A stretch of 64,000 nucleotides of DNA from Vulcanimicrobium alpinum (lineage in GTDB: Bacteria; Vulcanimicrobiota; Vulcanimicrobiia; Vulcanimicrobiales; Vulcanimicrobiaceae): positions 2,918,484 to 2,982,483 of the forward strand of contig NZ_AP025523.1 of NCBI RefSeq assembly GCF_027923555.1. The letters run 5' to 3'. Of the stretch, positions 35,036 through 45,482 are shown in pieces. The notes beneath the pieces were generated by a model. It did not search any database and had not been told where the DNA came from. It was given only the letters and a program-made list of their open reading frames with translations. How positions within the stretch are numbered: the first letter of the stretch is position 1; the number at the start of each line of letters is the position of its first letter. The translations under genes were made by a program, and so were the position numbers.

Positions 35036-36142
35036 ATGATCGGCGATTTCGTCGTGCACGCAACCGCCGGGGCGGCGCGGCACGCGACATTCAGCACCGC
35101 GCACGGCGAGGTTGCGACACCGTGTTTCATGCCGGTCGGGACGCTTGCCGACGTGAAACTGCTCGAACCGCGCGACCTGCACGAGCTCAACGCGCGGATC
35201 GTGCTGGCGAACACCTACCATCTCTGGCTGCGGCCGGGCCGCGAGACGCTCGTCGCGGCCGGCGGACTCCACCGCTTCATGGCCTGGGACGGCCCGATCC
35301 TGACCGATTCCGGCGGGTACCAAGTCTTCAGTCTCGAGTCGCGCCGCGAGATCGACGACGACGGCGTGACGTTCCGCTCGCATCTCGACGGCAGCAAGCA
35401 TCGCTTCACGCCCGAGAACGTCGTGGCGTTTCAGGAAGATCTCGGCGTCGACGTCGCGATGGCGTTCGACGAGTGCGTGAAGCTGCCGTCGTCGCGCAAG
35501 GACGTCGAACGCGCGGTGACGCGCACGACGGCGTGGGCGCAGCGCTGCGCGGCGGCGTGGCGGCGCGGCCCGACGATGCTCTTCGGGATCGTGCAGGGCG
35601 GCCTCGACGAAGATCTGCGCGCGCAGAGCTCCGCGGAGCTGGTCGCGTTGGATCTCCCGGGATACGCGATCGGCGGGCTCTCGGTCGGCGAGTCGCGCGC
35701 CGAGATGGACCGCGTCGCGCGCTTCACCGCCGCGCTGCTCCCCGCGAACAAGCCGCGGTATCTGATGGGCGTCGGGACGGTGCGCGATCTCGTCGCGGGG
35801 ATCGACCGCGGGATCGATCTCTTCGACTGCGTCTATCCGACCCGCAGCGGACGGCACGGGCGCGCGCTGACCCGCAGCGGCATCGAGTACAACGTGCGCA
35901 ACGCCGGCTGCGTGCGCGACTTCGGACCGCTCGATCCGGCCTGCGACTGCCGCGTCTGCGCGACCTACACCAAAGCCTACATCGCGCACCTTTTCCGCTC
36001 CGGCGAACTGCTCGCGCAGCGGCTGATCTCGTACCACAACGTTGCGGCGCTCACCAGCCTGGTGCGCGACGCGCGCGCGGCGATCGACGGCGGCCGGTGG
36101 AAGGCGTTCCGCGACGCGCTGCTCGCGAGCGCGTCGCCATAG
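35036..36142 (+). CDS. tgt: tRNA-guanine transglycosylase (queuine tRNA-ribosyltransferase)
   Basis: 368 residues. It exchanges guanine 34 for preQ1 in GUN tRNAs. TPCFMPVGTLADVKLLEP, LTDSGGYQVFSL (catalytic Asp region), MAFDECVKLPS, YAIGGLSVGES, MGVGTVRDLV and the Zn site CDCRVCATYTKAYIAHLF are complete. It begins four bases after rluD, so it is likely cotranscribed with it. Confidence 0.96.
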   Translation: MIGDFVVHATAGAARHATFSTAHGEVATPCFMPVGTLADVKLLEPRDLHELNARIVLANTYHLWLRPGRETLVAAGGLHRFMAWDGPILTDSGGYQVFSLESRREIDDDGVTFRSHLDGSKHRFTPENVVAFQEDLGVDVAMAFDECVKLPSSRKDVERAVTRTTAWAQRCAAAWRRGPTMLFGIVQGGLDEDLRAQSSAELVALDLPGYAIGGLSVGESRAEMDRVARFTAALLPANKPRYLMGVGTVRDLVAGIDRGIDLFDCVYPTRSGRHGRALTRSGIEYNVRNAGCVRDFGPLDPACDCRVCATYTKAYIAHLFRSGELLAQRLISYHNVAALTSLVRDARAAIDGGRWKAFRDALLASASP

Positions 36143-36198
36143 CGCGTCGCCGCAGCCGAGCAGGCACGGCGCGCCCCGTCTTCAAACAGCGCCTCGTC

Positions 36199-37026
36199 GT
36201 GAGGAATGCGCTTCGTGGTGTCGCCGTCCTAGCCGCGCTCGCTGCTGCCGCCGCAGCGCCCGCCGCCGCCGATCCGGTTGACGCGACGTTCTCGATCACG
36301 ATCAACGCGCTCGACGGGCACCATCAGGTCAACGGGGGCACCAGCGACCGGCTGAACTTCGCGCCGCTCCCGCTCGGCGAACTCGTCCTGCGCAGCCGTC
36401 GCGAGAGCGTGCGCATCGAAGGGCTGCCGCCGGTGACGTTCGGCTACAGCGGCGCCGGCGACGGCGCCGACTCGACGCGGCTCTCGATCGTCAACGCAAC
36501 GTTGCGGCACGGATTCGACGGCGGCTGGTTCCTGGGCGCCGGCCAAACCATCTACAACCAGTCGACGACGTACACGTCGGTGCAGAGCGGCTACATCTAC
36601 ACGCGCGGCGACACGGTGATCCCGATCGTCGGCTCCGAAGTCCAATTCTCGCGCGTGACCGGGGCGCGCTTCGAAGCGGGACGGATCGTCGAGCGCGGCG
36701 GGAACCGCGTCGAAGCGTGGCTGGCGGTGAACCCGAAGATGCACGGCGTGCAGTACACCCGGATCCCGTCGTCGACGTTCTGCTCGGGGTTCGGCAGCGG
36801 CGGCCCGACCGGCTGCGGGCAATACGCGCCGACCTTCGCCGATCCGGAGAACGCGACGCAGGTCGACGCGACCCTGAGCTTCACCCTTCGCGTCTCGAAG
36901 CACGGCGACGTGATCTACGGGATGCGCTACCTGAACTACGGCGCGCACTACGACGACATCCCCGGGCAGCTCGCCGACCGCAACGTCGGCTTCGCGCCGG
37001 CGTTCGGGTACCGGTTCCGCTTTTAG
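36199..37026 (+). CDS. predicted outer-membrane beta-barrel protein
   Basis: 275 residues. The N-terminal signal peptide (LRGVAVLAALAAAAAAPAAA) is followed by alternating beta strands rich in Gly, Tyr and Ser. The protein ends in an aromatic strand with C-terminal Phe (FGYRFRF), the usual recognition signal for barrel assembly. Two Cys at about residues 194 and 204 may form a loop disulfide. I do not recognise a family. The GTG at 36199 was chosen as the last start before the signal peptide. Its TAG stop shares bases with the TAA of the convergent thioesterase. Confidence 0.65.
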   Translation: MRNALRGVAVLAALAAAAAAPAAADPVDATFSITINALDGHHQVNGGTSDRLNFAPLPLGELVLRSRRESVRIEGLPPVTFGYSGAGDGADSTRLSIVNATLRHGFDGGWFLGAGQTIYNQSTTYTSVQSGYIYTRGDTVIPIVGSEVQFSRVTGARFEAGRIVERGGNRVEAWLAVNPKMHGVQYTRIPSSTFCSGFGSGGPTGCGQYAPTFADPENATQVDATLSFTLRVSKHGDVIYGMRYLNYGAHYDDIPGQLADRNVGFAPAFGYRFRF

Positions 37027-37445
37027 GGCGAGAGCCCGGGTTCGAACGCAACGATCTTTTCGCGCCAGTCCTGCGGGATCGCGATCGCCGCCCCCGCTTC
37101 GTAATCGTAGGCGACGATCGCGTTGGTCGCGCGGACCGCGAGCGTGTTCGCGGTGTGGCTCCAGATCTCGTACTCGAGATCGAGCGATTTGGTGCCCAGG
37201 CGGGAGACGCGCACGCCGACCGAGACCTTCTCGCCCAAACCGATCGGGTAGAGATAGTCGAACTTCTGCGAGGCCATGATGATGCTGCAGCGCGCGTCGA
37301 GCGCGATGCCCAGGACCTCGAGCACGTACTCGATGCGTACCGTCTCGGTCCAGGTGACGTACGCGGCGTTGTTCACGTGACGGAAGAAATCGAGGTCGCG
37401 GAACACGACGTGCTGGTCGCGGATGAAGCGGTAGTTCTCGAACAC
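37023..37445 (-). CDS. 4HBT-type acyl-CoA thioesterase (YbgC/FcbC-like)
   Basis: 140-residue hotdog thioesterase with the active-site motif FRDLDFFRHVNNAAYVTWTE (Asp and HVNN), then FDYLYPIGLGEKVSV. Members hydrolyse acyl-CoA or hydroxybenzoyl-CoA thioesters. The GTG at 37445 has AAGGGA 6 bases upstream; the frame stays open further but becomes Arg/Gly-rich. It is divergent from the ilv operon promoter. Confidence 0.88.
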   Translation of the reverse strand: MFENYRFIRDQHVVFRDLDFFRHVNNAAYVTWTETVRIEYVLEVLGIALDARCSIIMASQKFDYLYPIGLGEKVSVGVRVSRLGTKSLDLEYEIWSHTANTLAVRATNAIVAYDYEAGAAIAIPQDWREKIVAFEPGLSP

Positions 37446-37530
37446 CGCGCGTCCCTTCGCACTCCGCCGCCCCCGGCCCGCCCAGCCGCCCCGAGCCGGG
37501 TGCCTGGGGGCCTTCGTGATCCGGGGTGGG

Positions 37531-37557
37531 TTGACAGGCAAGGGGCGGGCATAGTAC
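37531..37557 (+). promoter_or_regulatory. candidate promoter of the ilv operon
   Basis: A consensus TTGACA (37531-37536) is followed after 15 bases by TAGTAC (37552-37557). The -10 is weak and the spacing short. It would place the transcript start only a few bases before the ilv leader ATG, so the leader mRNA may be nearly leaderless. Confidence 0.45.
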
Positions 37558-37569
37558 AACCTGCCCACG

Positions 37570-37647
37570 ATGCTTTCGCGCCTCGTCGTTCTTGTCAGCG
37601 TGCTTCTTGCGGTCCTTATTGATGGCCGGCGAGACGTTTTCGCGTAG
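37570..37647 (+). CDS. ilvL: ilv operon leader peptide (attenuation)
   Basis: A 25-residue frame (ATG to TAG) directly upstream of ilvC. It contains 6 Leu, 6 Val and 1 Ile, and twelve of these thirteen lie within residues 2-17 (LSRLVVLVSVLLAVLI). Five of the six Leu codons are CTT, and Ile is ATT, choices that are rare in this GC-rich window, so translation should slow readily when branched-chain aminoacyl-tRNA is short. It is followed by mutually exclusive antiterminator and terminator structures. This is the classical architecture of ilv/leu attenuation leaders in proteobacteria and actinobacteria. No Shine-Dalgarno is visible, consistent with a very short 5-prime end. Confidence 0.8.
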   Translation: MLSRLVVLVSVLLAVLIDGRRDVFA

Positions 37648-37707
37648 CACGACGACAGGTCGCGACTCGACGGAAACCCTCGCCGGCAACACGGCGGGGG
37701 TTTTTTT
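37625..37707 (+). terminator. ilv attenuator: antiterminator and intrinsic terminator
   Basis: Terminator: 37675-37685 pairs with 37692-37702 around a six-base loop and runs into seven Ts (37701-37707), 18 bases before the ilvC ATG. Antiterminator: GCCGGCGAG at 37625-37633, inside the leader-peptide gene, is perfectly complementary to CTCGCCGGC at 37679-37687. That segment includes most of the terminator's left arm, so the two structures exclude each other. A ribosome paused on the upstream Leu/Val codons leaves 37625-37633 free and favours read-through. A ribosome reaching the stop covers it and favours termination. Confidence 0.85.
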
Positions 37708-37725
37708 CATCCCTGCGGAGGATCC

Positions 37726-38763
37726 ATGGACGCCTATTACGACCGCGACATCGACCGCGGCGCACTCGACGGGAAAACGATCGCCGTCATCGGCTACGGC
37801 AGCCAGGGGCGCGCGCACGCGCTCAACCTGCACGATTCCCGTCAGCACGTCGTCGTCGGCTTGCGGCCGGGCTCGCCCAAACGCGACGAAGCGCGCCGCG
37901 ACGGCGTGCCGGTCGCTTCGATCGCGGAAGCCGTCACGCAAGCCGACCTCGTGATGATGCTGATCCCCGACGAGGAGCAGCCCGCGGTGTTCATGCGCGA
38001 CGTCGTCGAGCATTTGCGCCCCGGAATGACGCTCGCGTTCGCGCACGGTTTCGGGATCCACTTCGGGACGATCGTGCCGCCGGCCGACGTCGACGTGATC
38101 ATGATCGCGCCCAAAGGCCCCGGGCGCCTGGTGCGCACCGAGTACGAAGCGGGACGCGGCGTGCCGTGCCTGATCGCGATCCACCAGAATCCCTCGGGCC
38201 ACGCCAAAGAGATCGCGCTCGCGTACGCGTCGGCGATCGGCGGCGGCCGCGCCGGCATCCTCGAGACCAACTTCAAGGAAGAGACGGAGACCGATCTCTT
38301 CGGCGAGCAGGCGGTGCTGTGCGGCGGCCTCTCGGCGCTGGTCAAAGCCGGGTTCGAGACGCTCACCGAGGCCGGCTACGCGCCCGAGATGGCGTACTTC
38401 GAGTGCCTGCACGAAGTGAAGCTGATCGTCGACCTGATGTACGAACGCGGCATCGAGGGGATGCGCAACGCGATCAGCAACACGGCGAAATACGGCGACT
38501 ACACGCGCGGCGAGCGGATCGTCAACGACGCCACGCGCGCCGAGATGCGCAAGATCCTGGGCGAGATCCAAAGCGGCCAGTTCGCGCAGGAATGGGTCGC
38601 GGAGAACGCTGCCGGCAAACCGTCGTTCCGCAAGTTCCGCGAGCAGGCGTCGCAGCACGAGATCGAGCACGTCGGTCACGAGCTGCGCGGGCTGATGCCG
38701 TGGATGAACGAGAACGCCGCGTCCGCGAACACGGACGACGACCTGCGGTTCCGGGTGCTGTAG
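37726..38763 (+). CDS. ilvC: ketol-acid reductoisomerase
   Basis: 345-residue class I KARI converting acetolactate or acetohydroxybutyrate to dihydroxy acids with NADPH and Mg. The Rossmann start is [20 protein letters not shown]. The specificity loop [12 protein letters not shown] has Arg, Ser and Lys, consistent with [18 protein letters not shown], the metal-binding [20 protein letters not shown] and the C-terminal knot [18 protein letters not shown] are conserved. GGAGG lies 4 bases before the ATG, just beyond the attenuator. First structural gene of ilvC, ilvB, mini ACT gene. Confidence 0.97.
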   Translation: MDAYYDRDIDRGALDGKTIAVIGYGSQGRAHALNLHDSRQHVVVGLRPGSPKRDEARRDGVPVASIAEAVTQADLVMMLIPDEEQPAVFMRDVVEHLRPGMTLAFAHGFGIHFGTIVPPADVDVIMIAPKGPGRLVRTEYEAGRGVPCLIAIHQNPSGHAKEIALAYASAIGGGRAGILETNFKEETETDLFGEQAVLCGGLSALVKAGFETLTEAGYAPEMAYFECLHEVKLIVDLMYERGIEGMRNAISNTAKYGDYTRGERIVNDATRAEMRKILGEIQSGQFAQEWVAENAAGKPSFRKFREQASQHEIEHVGHELRGLMPWMNENAASANTDDDLRFRVL

Positions 38764-38767
38764 GATC

Positions 38768-40438
38768 ATGAACGGCGCGCAGGCCGTCGTCGCGACGCTG
38801 GAAGCCGAAGGTGTCGAGGTCATCTTCGGCTATCCCGGCGGCGCGATCATGCCGATGTACGATGCCCTCTTTCAGCATCCGGTTCGGCACGTGCTCTGCC
38901 GCCACGAAGCGGCGGCCGCGTTCGCGGCGGGCGGGTACGCACGCACCTCCGGACGCGTCGGCGTCTGCTGTGCGACCTCGGGCCCCGGTGCGACGAACCT
39001 CGTCACCGCGCTGCTCGACGCCTACATGGACAGCGTCCCGCTCGTCGCGATCACGGGACAGGTGCGTACCGAGCTGATGGGGACCGACGGCTTCCAGGAA
39101 GCCGACGTCTGCGCGATCACCCAGCCGATCACCAAGCAGAACTTCCTGGTCACCCGCGCGGAAGACATCATGCCGACGCTGCGCGAAGCGTTCGCGCTCG
39201 CGCGCAGCGGACGTCCCGGGCCGGTGCTGGTCGACATCCCCAACGACATGCTCAAGGCGCAGATCGGCGAGATCGCGGTCCCGCCGGCACCGGTGGTGCG
39301 CCGCGCCTCGCGCGCGCGCGCCTCCGACGAGGCGGTGCGCGAGGCGGTCGCGCGGATCCGCGCCGCGCGCCGTCCGGTCGCGATCATCGGCGGCGGCGTC
39401 CGCGCCGGCGCGGTGGAAGCCTACCGCACCTTCGTCTCGCTGCTCGGCCTCCCGCACGCTTCGACCATCATGGCGCTCGGCGCGGCCGCGCAGAGCGATC
39501 CGAACGCGCTCGGGATGCTCGGGATGCACGGGCTGAAGGCCGCCAACAAAGCGGTCCAGCGCGCCGATCTGCTGATCGCACTTGGGATGCGCTTCGACGA
39601 TCGCGTGACCGGCAAGCCCGATCGTTTCGCGCGCAACGCGACGGTGATCCACGCCGACATCGACGCGACCGAGTTCAACAAGATCATCTCCGCCGACGTC
39701 TCGCTCCACGGCGACCTGCGCGACACGCTCGAGGCGCTGATCGCCGAACTCGTGCGCGGCCACGTTCCGCGTTTCGACGACTGGGCCAACGAAGCGCGGC
39801 TGCTGGGAGGACCGCTGCCGAGCGATCGCGTCGAGGCGCAGGTCCTCTCCGCGACCGACGTCCTCGACCGCTTCTTCGAGGCGTTGCCGCGCGAGGCGAT
39901 CGTCACCACCGACGTCGGCCAGCATCAGATGTGGGCGGCGCAGCGCGCGCGGCCCGCGCACCCGCGCAACTACGCCACGTCGGCGGGGCTCGGCGCGATG
40001 GGCTTCGGCTTCCCGGCCGCGATCGGCGCGCAGTTCGCGAACCCGGAGGCGCCGGTGTTTGCGATCGTCGGCGACGGCGGGTTCCAGATGTGCCTGCCGG
40101 AGCTGGCGACGCTGCGGCGATACCGCGTCCCGGCCAAAGTGCTGCTGATCGACAACCAGAATCTCGGGATGGTGCGGCAGTGGCAGGAGCTCTTCTTCTC
40201 CGAGCGCTACTCCGCGACGAATCTTTCCGACAACCCGGACTTCGCCGCGATCGCGCGCGCGTACGGGATCGAAGCATTCTTCGTGAACGCGCCCGGCGAC
40301 GCCGACGCGGTGATCGCGCGGTTCATCGCCCATCCCGGTCCGGCGCTGCTGCACGCGGCGTGTCATCCCACCGAGAACGTGTGGCCGATGATCCCGGCCG
40401 GGATGACGGTCGACGACCTGATGGAAGCGCGCGCGTGA
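38768..40438 (+). CDS. ilvB: acetolactate synthase large subunit
   Basis: 556-residue ThDP enzyme condensing pyruvate with pyruvate or 2-ketobutyrate. VIFGYPGGAIMPMYDAL and CRHEAAAAFAAGGYAR (activating Glu) open the Pyr domain. The GPGATNLVTALLDAYMDSVP segment, TGQV, the FAD-site region and the ThDP motif GDGGFQM...N (VGDGGFQMCLPELATL) are all present. It starts four bases after ilvC. At about 556 residues it is normal in length. The stop overlaps the start of the small ACT gene. Confidence 0.96.
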   Translation: MNGAQAVVATLEAEGVEVIFGYPGGAIMPMYDALFQHPVRHVLCRHEAAAAFAAGGYARTSGRVGVCCATSGPGATNLVTALLDAYMDSVPLVAITGQVRTELMGTDGFQEADVCAITQPITKQNFLVTRAEDIMPTLREAFALARSGRPGPVLVDIPNDMLKAQIGEIAVPPAPVVRRASRARASDEAVREAVARIRAARRPVAIIGGGVRAGAVEAYRTFVSLLGLPHASTIMALGAAAQSDPNALGMLGMHGLKAANKAVQRADLLIALGMRFDDRVTGKPDRFARNATVIHADIDATEFNKIISADVSLHGDLRDTLEALIAELVRGHVPRFDDWANEARLLGGPLPSDRVEAQVLSATDVLDRFFEALPREAIVTTDVGQHQMWAAQRARPAHPRNYATSAGLGAMGFGFPAAIGAQFANPEAPVFAIVGDGGFQMCLPELATLRRYRVPAKVLLIDNQNLGMVRQWQELFFSERYSATNLSDNPDFAAIARAYGIEAFFVNAPGDADAVIARFIAHPGPALLHAACHPTENVWPMIPAGMTVDDLMEARA

Positions 40439-40659
40439 CCTGTGACCTCGAGCTGCGGGATTTCCGCAGCATCGCGCGGATCGTGAACCTCGCGCACCGC
40501 TTCAACTGCCGCTGCACGCGGGTCGACGCGACCGCGACCGACGACACGACGACGGCGATGTTCGCCTTCGACGGGCCGGCGCTCGCGCTGTCGCGCCTGC
40601 GCGCGCAGATCGACCGGCTCATGCTCTACGAAGAACGACTTACGCGGCCCCCAAGCTGA
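40435..40659 (+). CDS. mini ACT-like regulatory subunit of acetolactate synthase (IlvM/IlvN-like)
   Basis: 74 residues, starting at a GTG that overlaps the ilvB stop (GTGA). The pattern of a strand, then ARIVNLAHRFNCRCTRVDAT, a DTTTAMFAF strand and a second helix fits one ACT domain with beta-alpha-beta-beta-alpha-beta order. Its length is close to E. coli IlvM (87) and about half of a typical IlvN (about 160). These subunits activate the large subunit and confer valine feedback. The assignment rests on position and secondary-structure pattern more than on sequence identity. Confidence 0.62.
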   Translation: MTCDLELRDFRSIARIVNLAHRFNCRCTRVDATATDDTTTAMFAFDGPALALSRLRAQIDRLMLYEERLTRPPS

Positions 40660-40674
40660 CCGCCCCGCCCCCCC

Positions 40675-40769
40675 GTCACGCTGAGCCTACCGAAGCGCAG
40701 CCTCGGACGTGCACGAAGGGCGGCGGCGCTTCGACAAGCTCAGCGTGACACACGCACGCTCAGCGTGAC
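40675..40769. repeat. REP-like doublet between ilv and leu genes
   Basis: GTCACGCTGAGCCTACCGAA (from 40675) faces the inverted copy GCTTCGACAAGCTCAGCGTG (40728-40749), and a third partial copy, GCTCAGCGTGAC, lies at 40758-40769. It is a paired inverted arrangement like a BIME. It fills most of the 131-base gap before leuA and may modulate operon expression. Confidence 0.8.
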
Positions 40770-40772
40770 TGA

Positions 40773-42535
<1,763 letters not shown>

Positions 42536-42536
<1 letters not shown>

Positions 42537-43870
42537 TGGGGCGTTCGCTGTTCGATAAGGTGTGGGACGCGCACGTGATCGAGGAACTGCCGGGCGGGAA
42601 TGCGCTGGTGTTCATCGATCTGGTGGTCGCGCACGAGATCACGACGCCGCCCGGTGCGATCGCGATCGAAAAAGAGTTCGACGACATCCTCTACGATCCG
42701 AAGCGGATCGTCGCAATGATCGATCACGTCGCGCCGGCGAAGGACTCGGCGACCGCGCTGCAGGCGCACACGGTCCGCACCTGGGCGAAGCGCCAAGGGA
42801 TCCGGTTCCACGACATCGGCGACAACGGGATCTGTCACGTCATCGTCCCCGAACGCGGCTACGTGACGCCGGGGATGACGGTCTGCTGCGGCGACAGCCA
42901 CACCTGCACGCTCGGCGCGTTCGGGGCGTTCGCGCTCGGGATCGGGACGACCGCGCAGGCCGGGGCGATGCTGGCGGGATGCCTGATCCTGCAGCGTCCG
43001 AAGGTGATGAAGGTCGAGGTGACCGGCGAACTGCAGGAAGGCGCGACCGCCAAGGATCTCGCGCTCACCGTGATCGCGACGATCGGCTTCCGCGGCGGCA
43101 CCGGCTACGTGCTCGAATACACCGGCTCGGCGATCCGCGCGCTCACGATGGAACAGCGGATGACGCTGTGCAATATGGCGATCGAAGCGGGCGCGACGAC
43201 CGGGATCATCGCGCCGGACGCGACGACGGAAGCGTATCTTGCCGCGACGCCCGAAGCGCCGAACCACTGGGTCGCGCAACGCGCCGACGACGACGCCGAG
43301 TACGCCGCGACGGTCACGATCGACGCGAGCGCGATCCGGCCCGTCGTCTCGTGGGGGACGAACCCCGGCGAGTGCTCGCCGATCGACGGCGCGATCCCGT
43401 TCGACGCGCCCGCCGAGTCGCTCGAATACATGGCGCTCGCGCCGGGACAGGCGATGCGCAGCATCGCGATCGATCAGGCGTTCATCGGTTCGTGCACCAA
43501 CTCGCGGATCGGCGATCTCCGCGCCGCCGCGGCGGTGCTGCGCGGTCAGCGCGTGAGCGTACCGACGATCATCACCCCCGGTTCGCAGGCGGTGCGCCGC
43601 CAGGCCGAAGGGGAAGGGCTGCACGACATCTTTCAGGATGCCGGCGCGCTCTGGACGCACTCGTCGTGCGGGCCGTGTCTGGGGATGTCGATGGGCGTGC
43701 TGGCGCCGGGAACGCGCTGCGTCTCGTCGTCGAACCGCAACTTCCCCGGCCGCATGGGCGACGGCGGACGCGTCCATCTCGCCGCGCCGGCGGTCGTCGC
43801 CGCGTCGGCGATCCTCGGCCGGATCGCGTCGCCGTCGGAGATCGAGCAGCGCGAAGCGGTGATCGCATGA
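42536..43870 (+). CDS. leuC: 3-isopropylmalate dehydratase large subunit
   Basis: 444-residue aconitase-family subunit with a 4Fe-4S cluster. HDIGDNGICHVIVPE, the CGDSHTCTLGAFGAFALGIG region with the first cluster Cys, IGSCTNSRIGDLRAAA, and the HSSCGPCLGMSMGVL pair of Cys are intact. RNFPGRMG is the substrate-binding Arg region. The ATG overlaps the leuA stop (TGATG); a GTG one codon earlier is equally possible. Confidence 0.96.
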
Positions 43871-44391
43871 TCGTTGAAGGCAGCGTGCTGGCGATCCCGC
43901 GCGCGAACATCGACACCGATCAGATCATCCCGGCGCGCTATCTCACGCGCATCGACGCCGCCGGGATGGGCGTGCATCTCTTCGAGGGGATGCCCGACGG
44001 AGAACGGCTCCTGGCGCAGCATCCCGGCGCGTCGATCGTGGTGACGGGAGAGAATTTCGGCTGCGGCTCGTCGCGCGAGCATGCCGCCTGGGCGCTGCTC
44101 GATCGCGGCTTCAAAGCGGTGATCGCGCCGAGCTTCGCGCGCATCTTCCACGAGAACGCCTACACCAACGCGCTCGTCCCCGTGATCGTCCCGCAGACGA
44201 TCGTCGACGGGCTGATGAGCGCGCGGCACATCGCGATCGACGTCGACGGCGAGACGCTGCGCGCCGACGGCGGCGAACCGATCCCGTTCGGCCTCGACGC
44301 GCTGCGTAAGCACTTCATCCTCGGCGGCGGTTTCCTCAACTACCTCAACGCCAAGATCCCGGCCGTGCGCGCGTGGGAAGCGGCGCGTTGA
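43867..44391 (+). CDS. leuD: 3-isopropylmalate dehydratase small subunit
   Basis: 174-residue swivelling subunit that completes isopropylmalate isomerase with LeuC. IPRANIDTDQIIPARYL, then VVTGENFGCGSSREHAAWAL and FHENAYTNALVPV, are conserved. Its ATG overlaps the leuC stop (ATGA), and its own stop overlaps the leuB start. Confidence 0.95.
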   Translation: MIVEGSVLAIPRANIDTDQIIPARYLTRIDAAGMGVHLFEGMPDGERLLAQHPGASIVVTGENFGCGSSREHAAWALLDRGFKAVIAPSFARIFHENAYTNALVPVIVPQTIVDGLMSARHIAIDVDGETLRADGGEPIPFGLDALRKHFILGGGFLNYLNAKIPAVRAWEAAR

Positions 44392-45482
44392 CCCACCGCA
44401 TCGCGGTGCTCCCCGGCGACGGCATCGGTCCCGAAGTGACGGCGGCCGCGGTGCAGGTCCTGGGCGCCGCGCTCCCCGAATGCACGTTCCGCGAAGCGGC
44501 GGTCGGCGCCGCGGCGATCGCGTCGCACGGCACGCCGCTCCCGCAGGAGACGATCGCGCTGGGCCGCGAGAGCGACGCGATCCTCTTCGGCGCCGTCGGC
44601 GGTCCGGGCTTCGACGACGTCACGCCCGAGAAGCGGCCCGAAGCCGCGATCCTCGGCCTGCGCAAGGCATTCGGGCTGTACGCGAACCTGCGGCCGGCGT
44701 TCGCCTTTGCGGGCTTGGAGTCGCGCTCGCCGCTGCGCGCGGAGCTCGTGCGGGGACTCGACCTGGTGATCGTGCGCGAGTTGACCGGCGGGCTGTACTT
44801 CGGTCCCAAGTCGCTCGAACGCGAGGACGGGGTGCTCACCGCACGCGACACGCTGGTGTACCGCGATTTCGAGATCGAGCGGATCGCGCGCGTCGCGTTC
44901 GATCTGGCGCGGGCGCGGCGAAAACACGTCACCTCGGTCGACAAGTCCAACGTTCTGGTGTCTTCGCAGTTGTGGCGGCGGATCGTCGGCGACGTTGCGC
45001 GCGAGTATCCGGACGTGACGCTCGCGCACATGCTCGTCGACAACGCGGCGATGCAGTTGGTGCGCGATCCGCGCGCGTTCGACGTGATCGTCACCGAGAA
45101 CCTGTTCGGCGACATCCTCTCCGACGAGGCCGCGATGGTGACCGGGACGATCGGCACCGCGGCGAGCGCGAGCCTCGGCGGGCCGCCGAGCGCGCGCGGC
45201 TTCGGCCTCTACGAGCCGATCAGCGGAACCGCGCCGGATATCGTCGGCCGCGGCATCGCGAACCCGGCCGCCGCGATCCTCTCTGCGGCGATGCTCGCAC
45301 GGTTCTCGCTCGGCGAGACCGAGGCGGCGGAGCGCATCGAACGCGCCGTCGCCGCGACGCTCGCCGAAGGCCCGCGCACCGCCGATCTCAGCGACGCCGC
45401 CCCCGCGACGTCGACCGAGTTCACCGCCGCCGTCATCGCCCGCTGCCGCGCAGAGTCCGTCGGAGCACGCCCCTCACGCTGA
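44388..45482 (+). CDS. leuB: 3-isopropylmalate dehydrogenase
   Basis: 364-residue NAD-dependent decarboxylating dehydrogenase. It starts THRIAVLPGDGIGPEV at a TTG that overlaps the leuD stop as TTGA; a GTG 15 bases upstream is an alternative. GAVGGPGFDD, LYANLRPAF, VRELTGGLYFG, VDKSNVL and the cofactor region YEPISGTAPDIVGRGIANPA are intact. The TGA stop lies inside the palindromic REP at 45474-45505. Confidence 0.95.
   Translation: MTHRIAVLPGDGIGPEVTAAAVQVLGAALPECTFREAAVGAAAIASHGTPLPQETIALGRESDAILFGAVGGPGFDDVTPEKRPEAAILGLRKAFGLYANLRPAFAFAGLESRSPLRAELVRGLDLVIVRELTGGLYFGPKSLEREDGVLTARDTLVYRDFEIERIARVAFDLARARRKHVTSVDKSNVLVSSQLWRRIVGDVAREYPDVTLAHMLVDNAAMQLVRDPRAFDVIVTENLFGDILSDEAAMVTGTIGTAASASLGGPPSARGFGLYEPISGTAPDIVGRGIANPAAAILSAAMLARFSLGETEAAERIERAVAATLAEGPRTADLSDAAPATSTEFTAAVIARCRAESVGARPSR

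Noticed and set aside
37531-37725. T-box riboswitch upstream of ilvC
   Set aside because: No T-box bulge sequence (TGGNACCGCG) and no specifier-loop architecture; the leader peptide with antiterminator/terminator pairing explains the region better.
36229-38823. 864-codon minus-strand open frame crossing the OMP, thioesterase, attenuator and ilvC regions
   Set aside because: Spans several well-supported genes and the attenuator in antisense; composition is noise-like.
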